Positions 51,916 to 60,476 of a stretch of DNA of 64,000 nt are shown in pieces. The notes under the pieces were generated by a model, which saw only the letters and a list, made by a program, of their open reading frames with translations, was not told the DNA's origin and made no database searches. The stretch's first letter is position 1, and each line of letters opens with the position of its first letter. The position numbers and the translations under genes are program-made. Origin of the DNA: Achromobacter sp. MFA1 R4 (GTDB lineage Bacteria; Pseudomonadota; Gammaproteobacteria; Burkholderiales; Burkholderiaceae_B); assembly GCF_900156745.1 (NCBI RefSeq), contig NZ_LT707065.1, positions 6,150,086 through 6,214,085 on the forward strand, read 5' to 3'.

Positions 51916-53232
51916 ATGAATCGCCCCGCCGAGCCCGCCGCCGCTACGCCGGCGGTCACCAAACGATCGACCTCGCGCTTTTCATGGGTCGCGAGGTCCG
52001 GACGCGTATTTGTCTTTGTTGTGCAGCGCGCCAACGAAGAGAAATTGCTCCAGGTGGCGTCCAGCCTCACTTTCACCACCGTCCTGGCAATCGTCCCCAT
52101 GCTGGCGGTGGTGCTGTCGCTGTTCACCGCCTTTCCCGTTTTCCAGGAATTCCGGGTCGCTCTCGAGGACTTCCTCACCACCAGCCTGATGCCCCCGTCC
52201 GTCTCGGACAACATCATGGACTACCTGAACCAGTTTGCGCACCAGGCATCGCGCCTGACCGCCATCGGCGGCGCCTTCCTGCTGGTCACGTCGCTGCTGC
52301 TGATCATGACGATCGACCAGGCCTTCAATGACATCTGGCGCGTCTCGCGCCAGCGCCCCTTGCCACAGCGGGCGCTCGTGTACTGGGCCATCATCACGCT
52401 TGGACCGGTCCTGGCCGGCGGCAGCCTTTGGGCCACCTCGTTCGTGGCCCGCGAATCGCTGGGGCTCATCAAGGACGTGCCTGAGGTGGTCAGCGTGGCC
52501 ATCTCTTTCATCCCGCTGGTACTCACGGGACTGGGCTTCGCGGCGCTCTTCGTCGTCGTGCCGAACCGCGATGTACTGTGGCGCGACGCGCTCATCGGCG
52601 GCAGCGTCACGGCCATCGTGCTGGAAATCATGAAGTCGGCGTTCGCCTTTTACCTGACGCGGTTTCCCACGTACACGGTCATCTACGGCGCCTTTGCGAC
52701 CCTCCCCATCTTCCTGCTGTGGATCTACCTGTCCTGGCTGGCGGTCCTGCTGGGCGCCACGCTCGCCTCCAGCGCCCCCCTGATCCGGCTGGGACGCTGG
52801 CACATCAACCGCTATCCCGGCGCCTCGTTCGTGGACGCGCTGGCCGCCCTGCGCGCGTTGCGCAAGGCACAGCTGTCGACCCCGGGCGGCGTGGCCGCAA
52901 ACACGCTGGCCTCGCAGCTGCGCCTGCACCAGGACGAGCTCAATGAAGTCCTGGAGACGCTGAGCGCCATGGGCTTGGTGACCCGCAGCCCCGAAGACAA
53001 CTGGATGCTGACCTGCGACGCCCGCACGACCTCGATGGCGCCGGTCGTGGACCGCTTTCTGATCGACCGCAGCCAGCCCCGCGTGCGCAATGATCCCGAC
53101 ATCCTGCGCGTCGCCTCGTCCGTGATTTCGCCGCAAACCACGCCAACGCTGGAAGAACTCTGCGGAGAAGCGCAAAATACCGACAATGACGTCGCACCCG
53201 TGCTGCTGCAACTGGGCGCGAACAAGAAATAG
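51916..53232 (+). CDS. YihY/UPF0761 (BrkB-like) inner-membrane protein
   Basis: A 438-residue protein with about six membrane helices in residues ~40-285, and a C-terminal winged-helix-like part (LRKAQLSTPGGVAANTLASQLRLHQDELNEVLETLSAMGLV). The segment SSLTFTTVLAIVPMLAVVLSL and the YGAFATLPIFLLWIYLSWL region are family hallmarks. BrkB in Bordetella was linked to serum resistance, but the family as a whole is of unknown biochemical function. It is divergent from DUF2069-selO and 37 bases ahead of a CBS-domain gene on the same strand. Confidence 0.93.
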   Translation: MNRPAEPAAATPAVTKRSTSRFSWVARSGRVFVFVVQRANEEKLLQVASSLTFTTVLAIVPMLAVVLSLFTAFPVFQEFRVALEDFLTTSLMPPSVSDNIMDYLNQFAHQASRLTAIGGAFLLVTSLLLIMTIDQAFNDIWRVSRQRPLPQRALVYWAIITLGPVLAGGSLWATSFVARESLGLIKDVPEVVSVAISFIPLVLTGLGFAALFVVVPNRDVLWRDALIGGSVTAIVLEIMKSAFAFYLTRFPTYTVIYGAFATLPIFLLWIYLSWLAVLLGATLASSAPLIRLGRWHINRYPGASFVDALAALRALRKAQLSTPGGVAANTLASQLRLHQDELNEVLETLSAMGLVTRSPEDNWMLTCDARTTSMAPVVDRFLIDRSQPRVRNDPDILRVASSVISPQTTPTLEELCGEAQNTDNDVAPVLLQLGANKK

Positions 53233-53269
53233 CCAAGCATATGGGCGCAGTCCGCCCCAGGAGATTCCG

Positions 53270-53728
53270 ATGTTGAAGGTCAGTGAGATTTTGCGCGTCA
53301 AGGGCGACACGCTCTATACGGCGTCGCCCGACATGCCCGTGGCGCAGGCCGTGCAGACCATGAGCGAGCAGGACATAGGCTCGTTGGTCATCATGGAATT
53401 CGGCACCCTGACCGGCATGCTCACGTTCCGCGAGATCATCCGCCACATGCATGCGCATGGCGGGGCCGGCGATACGACCATCCGTTCGATCATGGACGAC
53501 GCCCCGGTCAGCGTGTCGCCCAACACCAGCGCCGACGAAGTGCAGCGCCTGATGCTGGAAAAACACGCGCGCTACATCCCCGTGATGGACGGTCCCACGC
53601 TGATGGGCGTGATTTCCTTCTATGACATGGCGCAGGCGATCGTCGCCGCCCAGCAGTTCGAAAACAACATGCTCAAGGCGTATATCCGCGACTGGCCCGC
53701 CGAAAGCGCCGAACCCGCCAAGTCCTGA
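53270..53728 (+). CDS. CBS-domain pair protein
   Basis: A 152-residue cytosolic protein made of two CBS domains (about 1-65 and 75-135), which usually bind adenosine nucleotides. Typical segments are MPVAQAVQTMSEQDIGSLVIM and ARYIPVMDGPTLMGVISFYDM. The start at 53270 has a CCAGGAGATTCCG ribosome site; a longer frame reaching back into yihY lacks one. It probably shares the yihY transcript. A 15-base direct repeat overlaps its stop codon. Confidence 0.92.
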   Translation: MLKVSEILRVKGDTLYTASPDMPVAQAVQTMSEQDIGSLVIMEFGTLTGMLTFREIIRHMHAHGGAGDTTIRSIMDDAPVSVSPNTSADEVQRLMLEKHARYIPVMDGPTLMGVISFYDMAQAIVAAQQFENNMLKAYIRDWPAESAEPAKS

Positions 53729-53747
53729 GCCTGCCAAGTCCTGAGCC
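53717..53747. repeat. 15-base direct repeat over the CBS-gene stop codon
   Basis: GCCAAGTCCTGAGCC occurs at 53717-53731 and again at 53733-53747. The first copy contains the TGA stop of the CBS-domain gene. It looks like a small slippage duplication. Confidence 0.7.
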
Positions 53748-53780
53748 CGCGGGCGCCCTCGCTGCGGCCTGCCGCGGGAG

Positions 53781-54803
53781 TCACATCCCGGCCGGCGCGG
53801 CCTCGCGCGCGGCGTCGTGCGCGCCTGAGCCCGGCGCATGGCGTTGGCTGCGCCACGCGTCGTAGATCAGTTCCGGATTGTTCGCGGCCAGCAGGGCCGG
53901 GTCCGACAGCATCCGGCGCCAACGGCGCGCGCCCGACTGGCCGTTCACCAAGCCCAGCATCGGACGGGTCATCACCCGCAGCGGCACGCCCTTGGCGACC
54001 TGGCGGGCGGCGTATTCCGTCATGGCGTCCACGACCTGCGCGTCGCTGGGCAGCCGCACCGACGGCCACAACTGCAACGACACTTCCGACAGCACGCGCG
54101 GCGTGTGCCAGGCGGCGCGTCCCAGCATCACCCCGTCAAAGGTCTGGGCGGCGCTCACGGACTGCCCGGCATCGGCCAGCCCGCCATTGAGCACGAAGGT
54201 GCAATCCGGAAAATCACGCTTGAGCTGCGCGACCACGTCATAACGCAGCGGCGGAATCTCGCGGTTGTCCTTGGGCGACAGGCCCTTGAGCACCGCGTTG
54301 CGGGCGTGCGCGATGAAGACGCGGCAGCCGGTGTCATAGATCTTGCCCACGAAATCCCGCACGAATTCATAGGATTCGTCGTAGTCCAGTCCCAGACGGT
54401 GCTTGACCGTGACGGGAATGTCCACGGCATCCTGCATGGCCTTCATGCAGTCCGCCACCAGCGCCGGCTCGGCCATCAGGCAGGCGCCAAACGCGCCCTT
54501 CTGCACGCGCTCGGACGGGCAGCCGCAATTCAGGTTGATTTCGTCATAGCCCCATTGCTTGCCCAGCTTGGCCGAGTGGGCCAGCGCATCGGGCTCGCTG
54601 CCGCCCAGTTGCAAGGCCACGGGATGCTCGGCCTCGTCGAACTCCAGGTGGCGCGCGACGTTGCCGTGCAGCAGCGCCCCCGTAGTGATCATTTCGGTGT
54701 ACAGGCGAGCGCGTGGCGCCAGCAGCCGGTGAAAGTAACGGCAGTGGCGGTCGGTGACGTCGATCATCGGGGCGACGCAAAGCCGCCAGTCGGGGGAGTC
54801 CAA
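53781..54803 (-). CDS. dusA: tRNA-dihydrouridine synthase A
   Basis: A 340-residue flavoenzyme that reduces uridines in the D-loop of tRNA. Characteristic are LCVAPMIDVTDRHCRYFHRLL at the start, LQLGGSEPDALAHSAKLG, NLNCGCPSERVQKGAFGACLM with the catalytic Cys, and VKHRLGLDYDESYEF. The only start that keeps the conserved N-terminus is a TTG at 54803, since a TGA stop lies two codons upstream; this is unusual and suggests low expression. It is divergent from thrB. Confidence 0.96.
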   Translation of the reverse strand: MDSPDWRLCVAPMIDVTDRHCRYFHRLLAPRARLYTEMITTGALLHGNVARHLEFDEAEHPVALQLGGSEPDALAHSAKLGKQWGYDEINLNCGCPSERVQKGAFGACLMAEPALVADCMKAMQDAVDIPVTVKHRLGLDYDESYEFVRDFVGKIYDTGCRVFIAHARNAVLKGLSPKDNREIPPLRYDVVAQLKRDFPDCTFVLNGGLADAGQSVSAAQTFDGVMLGRAAWHTPRVLSEVSLQLWPSVRLPSDAQVVDAMTEYAARQVAKGVPLRVMTRPMLGLVNGQSGARRWRRMLSDPALLAANNPELIYDAWRSQRHAPGSGAHDAAREAAPAGM

Positions 54804-54983
54804 GAATCACTCTACAAAACAAGGGGATGCGGTATTTTACGGTGCTTGGCGACATTGTGCCCGGCGGCCGCCATCCAGTCCTTCGGCGGCGGCCCCGGGG
54901 CCGTCCTCCATGTGGTCTAAAATTGCGGCGCCGCCGCCGTGCACGCCTGTCCGCGCGTCCGTTAACCTTCACACCGTAGATCC

Positions 54984-55952
54984 ATGGCCGTATTCACCTC
55001 TGTATCCGACGACGACGCGCGCGCCCTGCTGGCGCATTTCGATCTGGGCGAGCTCGTCTCGCTTCGAGGCATTACGGCGGGTATCGAGAACACCAACTAT
55101 TTTCTTTACACGACGCGCGGCGAATACGTGCTGACGCTGTTCGAGGTGCTGACGCATGCCCAACTGCCGTTCTACATCGAGCTGATGTACCACCTGGCGG
55201 AACGCGGCATCCCCGTGCCCCAGCCCCAGACATTGCGCGACGGCACCCGGCTGACCACCCTGCACGGCAAGCCCTGCGCCATCGTGTCTCGCCTGCCCGG
55301 CGGCTACGAGCCGGCCCCCGGTCCCGCCCACTGCGCGCTGGCCGGCGCCACCCTGGCGCGCGCCCACGTGGCGGCGCAGGACTTTCCGATCCGCCAGCCC
55401 AACCTGCGCGGGCTGTCCTGGTGGCTCGAAACCGCCCCCAAGGTCATGCCCTTTCTCAGCCCGGCGCAGGCCGAGCTGCTGACGGCCGAACTGGCCGCGC
55501 AGCAGGCCGTTACCTCGACCCCCGCCTGGCAGGCCCTGCAGACGGGACCGGCACACTGCGACCTGTTCCGCGACAACGTCCTTTTCGCCGGCACGTTCGA
55601 GGATCCGCTCATGGGCGGCATCATCGACTTCTACTTCGCGGGCTGCGACACCTGGCTTTTCGACGTGGCCGTGAGCGTCAACGACTGGTGCATCGAGCGC
55701 GACACCGGCGAATTCGTCCCTGAATTGGTGCAGGCCTGGCTAAAGGCTTACGCCTCCGTGCGCCCATTCACCGACGCCGAGCGGGAAGTTTGGCCGCTGA
55801 TGCTGCGCGCGGCCGCCCTGCGCTTCTGGCTGTCCCGCCTGTATGACTTCTACCTGCCGCGGCCGGCCCAGACCCTCAAGCCGCACGACCCGCGCCATTT
55901 CGAACGAGTGTTGCAAGCACGCCACCGCTCGGCCTTGCCAACCTTGCCGTAA
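54984..55952 (+). CDS. thrB: Homoserine kinase (phosphotransferase-fold type)
   Basis: A 322-residue enzyme of the aminoglycoside-phosphotransferase fold that phosphorylates homoserine in threonine synthesis. Seen are the nucleotide-loop region GITAGIENTNYFLYT, the catalytic-loop signature HCDLFRDNVLF (about 192-202) and the metal-binding IDFYFAGCDTWLFDVA. Asd, also in this window, supplies its pathway. It is followed 61 bases later by a membrane-protein gene on the same strand. Confidence 0.96.
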   Translation: MAVFTSVSDDDARALLAHFDLGELVSLRGITAGIENTNYFLYTTRGEYVLTLFEVLTHAQLPFYIELMYHLAERGIPVPQPQTLRDGTRLTTLHGKPCAIVSRLPGGYEPAPGPAHCALAGATLARAHVAAQDFPIRQPNLRGLSWWLETAPKVMPFLSPAQAELLTAELAAQQAVTSTPAWQALQTGPAHCDLFRDNVLFAGTFEDPLMGGIIDFYFAGCDTWLFDVAVSVNDWCIERDTGEFVPELVQAWLKAYASVRPFTDAEREVWPLMLRAAALRFWLSRLYDFYLPRPAQTLKPHDPRHFERVLQARHRSALPTLP

Positions 55953-56013
55953 CCGCTACGCCCCCCATAATGGGAACAGCGCCCCCCTTGAGAGAACTCC
56001 CCTTCAGAGAGCC

Positions 56014-56817
56014 ATGCAAGCAGCATTTCTACCCGCGACGTCCGGCTGGCTTTGGGTCCGCGACGGTTTCCGTCTGTTCCGCAAGCAACCCCTGGCCATG
56101 TTCACCTGGGCCATGGCCATCAGCCTGCTGGTCGTCTTTGCGTCCGCTACCCCGCCAGTGGGTCCGATGCTGGTCGTGGCCCTGATGCCCATCATCACCC
56201 TGATGACGCTGTCGGCGTGCAAGCACGTAGAGGCCGATCGCGTCATGCTGCCGTCCATGTGGGGCAAACCGCTCAAGCAGCCGGGCGTTTTCCGCAAGCT
56301 GTTTCTCATGGGCGCGCTTTATGCGGGGCTGTGCCTGGTGACGGGCCTGCTCATCTTCCTGCCTTTCTCCGACGCCATGATGGAGGGCATACGCATCGCC
56401 TCGGTCGAGCAAAGCGTGGAGCCCATCCTGTCGGCCATGGCCTTGCCGCTCATGCTCTTCGCGATCTGCTATGTGGTGATCGCGGCGTTGTTCTGGCATG
56501 CGCCCGTGCTGGTGGCCTGGCACGGCCTGCGCCTGACCCAGGCCCTGTTCTTTTCGGGCATCGCGTGCTGGCGCAACAAGCTGCCGTTCCTGGTCTACGG
56601 CGCCTGCTGGATCATGGTGTTCCTCTTCATCGACCTGTGCGCCGGGTTACTGGTCGCCATCGGTTTGTCGCCGCAGTTGGCGGGCACCCTGCAGATTCCA
56701 TTCAACATTGCGGCGGGTGGCGTCCTTTACTGCAGCTTCTATCCGGCGTACACCTCCGTGTTCGGCATCCATAGCGCCGGCACGCATTTCGACAACGGCA
56801 ACAGCGCGCAGGCATAG
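56014..56817 (+). CDS. BPSS1780-family membrane protein
   Basis: A 267-residue inner-membrane protein with about six hydrophobic segments. The start WLWVRDGFRLFRKQPLAMF and the segment GPMLVVALMPIITLMTLSACKH match the BPSS1780/DUF-type family found next to thrB in Burkholderiales. The function is unknown. ATG at 56014; the longer open frame that begins inside thrB has no ribosome site. Its last 171 bases overlap, antisense, the 3' part of the DUF192 gene. Confidence 0.9.
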   Translation: MQAAFLPATSGWLWVRDGFRLFRKQPLAMFTWAMAISLLVVFASATPPVGPMLVVALMPIITLMTLSACKHVEADRVMLPSMWGKPLKQPGVFRKLFLMGALYAGLCLVTGLLIFLPFSDAMMEGIRIASVEQSVEPILSAMALPLMLFAICYVVIAALFWHAPVLVAWHGLRLTQALFFSGIACWRNKLPFLVYGACWIMVFLFIDLCAGLLVAIGLSPQLAGTLQIPFNIAAGGVLYCSFYPAYTSVFGIHSAGTHFDNGNSAQA

Positions 56818-57057
56818 CGCTACGCGCCACGGCCCGAGCGCCCGGCGCAGCGCCAACACCTGGCCGCCCCGGCCGATGAACGCCACGTCGATGGCGTAAC
56901 GCATGCCGAAGGTGTGCACCGCGGCGCACGGCATCAGCAGGATTCCCGTCCGCGGGCCGGGCGCGACGCGCCCCAGCAGTCCCCGCATCCGGCCCTGCCA
57001 GCGCCTGACGGCCAGCAGGCGCAGACGCCCTTCTGGCAAGGGTGCCCGCCGGCTCAT
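56647..57057 (-). CDS. DUF192 protein at the end of the Tad operon
   Basis: A 136-residue protein. The segment GRMRGLLGRVAPGPRTGILLMPCAAVHTFGMRYAIDVAFIG matches the DUF192 core, including the conserved HTFGM/IDV part, and VVEMRAGAMDAEHGG corresponds to the usual ELPAG region. It starts with an ATGA overlap on the tadC stop, so it belongs to the operon. The expected C-terminal end of the family is reached near residue 95; the remaining ~40 residues are the reverse of the convergent BPSS1780 gene and may be non-functional read-through. The function is unknown. Confidence 0.82.
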   Translation of the reverse strand: MSRRAPLPEGRLRLLAVRRWQGRMRGLLGRVAPGPRTGILLMPCAAVHTFGMRYAIDVAFIGRGGQVLALRRALGPWRVALCLRAVAVVEMRAGAMDAEHGGVRRIEAAVKDATRRNVEWNLQGARQLRRQTDGDQ

Positions 57058-57926
57058 TGCACGCTTTGCAGCAATTGGACCGCGATGGGAAAGGCCAGCA
57101 CGATGAACGTGCACGGAAAGATGCAGCCGATCAAAGGCAACAGCATCTTTACCGGCGCCTGCATGGCCAGTTGCTCCGCACGCATATGCCGCTCGCTGCG
57201 GCACTGCGCCGCTTGCGCCCGCAAGACCGGCCCCAGGCTGGCTCCCAAGGCTTCCGCCTGCGCCAGCGCCGCCGCCCAGTTGCGCGCAAGCGGGCTGTTG
57301 CTCCGGTCGGCAAGCGCCTTGATCGCGGCGATTCTGGACACGCCGGCGCGCATCTCGGCCAATGCATCTCCGAGCGCATCGCGCAATACCCCGGGCGGCC
57401 CGCTCTGGGCGGCCAATTGCAGTGCGCCCTGCACGCCCAAACCGGCTTCGACGCAGAGCGTCATCATGTCGAACACGAAAGGCAGGTCCCGTTCGATGGC
57501 AAGCCGCCGCTTCGTGCCCAGCCCCTTGAGCCACAGCGCCGGCGCGATTCCGGCTGCCAACCCCGCGGCGCTCACCCCAGGCATCCACACGATGCTCCCG
57601 GCAGGCGCCAGCGCCGCGGCGGCGGCCGCCCCCATGCCGCCGGCGGCGATGGCAGCGCTGCCACACAGCGCCACGATGTGCGCGTAGCCGACGCCCGCCG
57701 GCAAGGCGGCCTGTTCGATCAGCCGTGTCAGCCGCGACCGCCAGCGCCAGGAGCACAGCGGCCCCGCCAGCGGCGCCACCGCCGCGATCCAGGGCCACGC
57801 CGCCCGCCACCACCACGGCATGGCGCGGGCAGCTTCCGGTTCCTGCGCCAACAAGGGTTTCAACAGCACCCAGGCAAGCCAGCCCGTCCCCGCCGCCGCC
57901 GCGAACATGCCCAGATAAAGCCACAT
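57054..57926 (-). CDS. tadC: Tad pilus inner-membrane platform protein TadC
   Basis: A 290-residue protein of the type II secretion F family with three to four membrane helices and a cytosolic GspF-type domain (about 145-250): LPFVFDMMTLCVEAGLGVQGAL and EALGASLGPVLRAQAAQCRSER. The end PVKMLLPLIGCIFPCTFIVLAFP is the typical TadC terminus. With TadB it forms the membrane platform on which the ATPase assembles Flp pili. It starts 12 bases after the tadB stop. Confidence 0.94.
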   Translation of the reverse strand: MWLYLGMFAAAAGTGWLAWVLLKPLLAQEPEAARAMPWWWRAAWPWIAAVAPLAGPLCSWRWRSRLTRLIEQAALPAGVGYAHIVALCGSAAIAAGGMGAAAAAALAPAGSIVWMPGVSAAGLAAGIAPALWLKGLGTKRRLAIERDLPFVFDMMTLCVEAGLGVQGALQLAAQSGPPGVLRDALGDALAEMRAGVSRIAAIKALADRSNSPLARNWAAALAQAEALGASLGPVLRAQAAQCRSERHMRAEQLAMQAPVKMLLPLIGCIFPCTFIVLAFPIAVQLLQSVQ

Positions 57927-57938
57927 TCCCGTTCCCCT

Positions 57939-58784
57939 TCAGATATCGATCCGCATGACGCGCCGGATCAGCAACACGCCTGCGGTCTCCAGCACCGCCA
58001 CGATCGCCAGCACGCCCCACCCCATGGGCGTGTGCCAGAGCAGCCCCATGATTTCCGGCTCCAGCCGGTCAAGCACCGCCAGCAGCGCCAAGGGCAGCGC
58101 GCCCACGATCCAGGCCTGCAGCCGTCCCTGCGAGGTCAGCGCCAGCAATTTGGCCTGCAACTGCAGGCGAGCCCGCAATGTCTGGGCAATGCTTTCGAGG
58201 GCCTCCGCCAGGTTGCCGCCCGTCTTGGCAGCGATGCGCATGGCCGCCACGACCAGCGACGTCGAATCGGCGGGCATCCTCGTATGCAGGTTATCGAGCG
58301 CGGTATCCCAGGAGACCCCCAGCCGCTGCTCGCGCAGGATCAAGCCGAACTCCTGCGCGAGCGGCGCCCCGCTCTGGTCAACCACATGCCGCAGCCCGGT
58401 CGTCAATGCCACGCCGGCGCGCAACGCGGAGGCGAGCATCAGCAGGGCCATGGGCAGTTGCTCCTCGAAGCGCCGGGCGCGCCGACGCCGCAGTCCATCC
58501 ACGACCATCCGCGGCACGCGCGATGCCAGCACGGCAAACAGCGCCGCCACCAGGCCGCTGCCGGTCGCCGAGAAGGCCACCCCCGCCGCCACCACCCCGC
58601 AGCCCACGGCGCCCACCCACAACTGCGCGGGATCGATGAACAGGAACACCTCGCTTAGCCGCACACCCGCTTCCTGGGTGTAGACCTCGCGATATCGCCG
58701 AAGCGCGGGCGCGAACCAGCTCTGCGCGCGCCACGCCAGCAGGCCGGCGCACAGCATGGCGGCCGCCGCCGCGAGCCAGATCAC
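57939..58784 (-). CDS. tadB: Tad pilus inner-membrane platform protein TadB
   Basis: A 281-residue type II secretion F-domain protein with membrane helices at both ends. The middle domain QLPMALLMLASALRAGVALTTGLRHVVDQSG and AAKTGGNLAEALESIAQTLRAR is diagnostic. It overlaps the tadA stop by four bases (ATGA) and is followed by tadC, the standard order A-B-C. Confidence 0.94.
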   Translation of the reverse strand: MIWLAAAAAMLCAGLLAWRAQSWFAPALRRYREVYTQEAGVRLSEVFLFIDPAQLWVGAVGCGVVAAGVAFSATGSGLVAALFAVLASRVPRMVVDGLRRRRARRFEEQLPMALLMLASALRAGVALTTGLRHVVDQSGAPLAQEFGLILREQRLGVSWDTALDNLHTRMPADSTSLVVAAMRIAAKTGGNLAEALESIAQTLRARLQLQAKLLALTSQGRLQAWIVGALPLALLAVLDRLEPEIMGLLWHTPMGWGVLAIVAVLETAGVLLIRRVMRIDI

Positions 58785-60472
58785 GCCAACCCCTGCGAAA
58801 AGGCCGAGGAATCGACGGCGAGGGCCCCCTTATCCGAGAACCATCCCGCATCCAGGCTCACGCCCTGCTCCGCCCACTCCCGCGCAAAACTGGGCAGCGC
58901 GCCGCACCCCTGAAAGCCCCGCGCGCGGTCATAGCGGAACAATTCCTGCAATTGGATGCGGCCGCTCTCCATGCCGACCACCTCGACGATGGATGTCACG
59001 ATGCGGCGTCCGTCCGCCAGCCTCGCCTGCTGCACGGCAAGGTCCACGCTGGCGGCGATATGCTCACGGACCGCCGACAAGGGCAGGTCCAGTCCGGCCA
59101 TGAGTACCATGGCCTCCAGGCGGCCCAGCGCATCGCGCGGCGAATTGGCGTGCAGCGTGGTGAGAGAGCCTTCGTGGCCCGTGTTCATGGCCGTCAGCAT
59201 GTCGAACGCTTCGGCGCCTCGGCATTCGCCCACGACGATGCGGTCCGGCCGCATGCGCAACGCGTTGCGCACCAGTTCGCGAATGTCGATGCGGCCACGG
59301 CCCTCCTGGTTGGCCGGACGCGCCTCGAGCGCCACCAGATTTTCATGGTTCAGACGCAGCTCCGCCGCGTCTTCGATAGTGACCACGCGCTCGGCGTCCG
59401 GAATTTCGTTGGACAGGATATTGAGCAAGGTCGTCTTTCCGGCACCGGTGCCGCCCGAGACGACCAGGTTCTTGCGCATCCTTACGCATAGCGCAAGAAA
59501 CTGCGCCATCTCGTCGCTCAGCGCGCCTAGCGCAATCAGGTCGGGCATCTGCGGCCGCCGCTGCGGGAACTTTCGTATCGTCAGGCTGGCCCCTTTCATG
59601 GCCACGGGAGGAATGATGGCGTGCACCCGCGATCCATCGGGCAGCCGCGCATCCACCATCGGCGAGCTTTCGTCGATGCGTCTGCCCAACGGCGTCACGA
59701 TGCGTTCTATCACCCAGCGCACCGACTGTTCACTGGTGAACACCGCCGGCTCACGCCACAGGCGGCCAGCCCGCTCGACATAGATTTCGTCGTAGCGGTT
59801 GACCATGATTTCCGTAATGTCGGGCGCTGCGAGCAGAGGCTCCAGCGGCCCCAGGCCCACGGCTTCATCCAGCACCTCGCGGCACAGGGCGGCCTTGTCG
59901 GCCTGCGCCGGCAGATCGGCGTCCGCAGCCACGATCTGGGTGAGCAGACGTTCGGCTTCCGCGCGCAGCATGCTGTCGCTCATGCCCGCCACGTCGCGCC
60001 GACGCAGGTCCAGTGCGCCCAGCAAGGCCGCATGCAGGCGGCGGCGGTCGTGCAGCCGGTGCAGCACGGACGGCACGGCCATCGCCGGCGCGACGCTGCC
60101 CGCTACCGCCGGCGACCGCGCGACAGCGGGCTCGGCGATGACCGGCGCGCTTCCCGGGGCGCCGGCCGAAGGCACCCCATCCGGCGTCGCGGCCGATACG
60201 CGCAGCCGACACGGCCCGATGAGGATCTCGTCGTCGGGCAATACGGGCGAGTGCCGAACCACCCTTGCGCCGTTGACCAGCGTGCCCGCCAGCGTGCCCA
60301 GGTCTTCGAGCACAATGGCGTCGTCTTCGCGTAGAAGCCGGGCGTGCTGGCGCCCGACTCTCCAGGTCGGGATGCGCAATGCGCAATGGGCGCCCCTGCC
60401 GATCAAGACCGGCACGGGCAGTTCGAGTCGGTGCTCGGCCGCGTCCTCAAAGGTCAGTTCGATCTTGAGCAT
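58781..60472 (-). CDS. tadA: Tad pilus assembly ATPase TadA (CpaF) with N-terminal FHA domain
   Basis: A 563-residue protein. Residues ~1-90 resemble an FHA phosphopeptide-binding domain (VPVLIGRGAHCALRIP, then GRQHARLL and GTLVNGARV). Residues ~170-540 are the CpaF-type secretion ATPase: the ARLPDGSRVHAIIPPVAMKG region, Walker A SGGTGAGKTTLLN (about 335-347), Asp-box TIEDAAELRL, a Walker B-like RMRPDRIVVGECRG and a His-box GHEGSLTTLHANSP. It powers Flp pilus assembly. The start at 60472 begins the FHA fold immediately; a 30-codon extension into the secretin gene was rejected. Confidence 0.95.
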   Translation of the reverse strand: MLKIELTFEDAAEHRLELPVPVLIGRGAHCALRIPTWRVGRQHARLLREDDAIVLEDLGTLAGTLVNGARVVRHSPVLPDDEILIGPCRLRVSAATPDGVPSAGAPGSAPVIAEPAVARSPAVAGSVAPAMAVPSVLHRLHDRRRLHAALLGALDLRRRDVAGMSDSMLRAEAERLLTQIVAADADLPAQADKAALCREVLDEAVGLGPLEPLLAAPDITEIMVNRYDEIYVERAGRLWREPAVFTSEQSVRWVIERIVTPLGRRIDESSPMVDARLPDGSRVHAIIPPVAMKGASLTIRKFPQRRPQMPDLIALGALSDEMAQFLALCVRMRKNLVVSGGTGAGKTTLLNILSNEIPDAERVVTIEDAAELRLNHENLVALEARPANQEGRGRIDIRELVRNALRMRPDRIVVGECRGAEAFDMLTAMNTGHEGSLTTLHANSPRDALGRLEAMVLMAGLDLPLSAVREHIAASVDLAVQQARLADGRRIVTSIVEVVGMESGRIQLQELFRYDRARGFQGCGALPSFAREWAEQGVSLDAGWFSDKGALAVDSSAFSQGLA

Positions 60473-60476
60473 TGCG

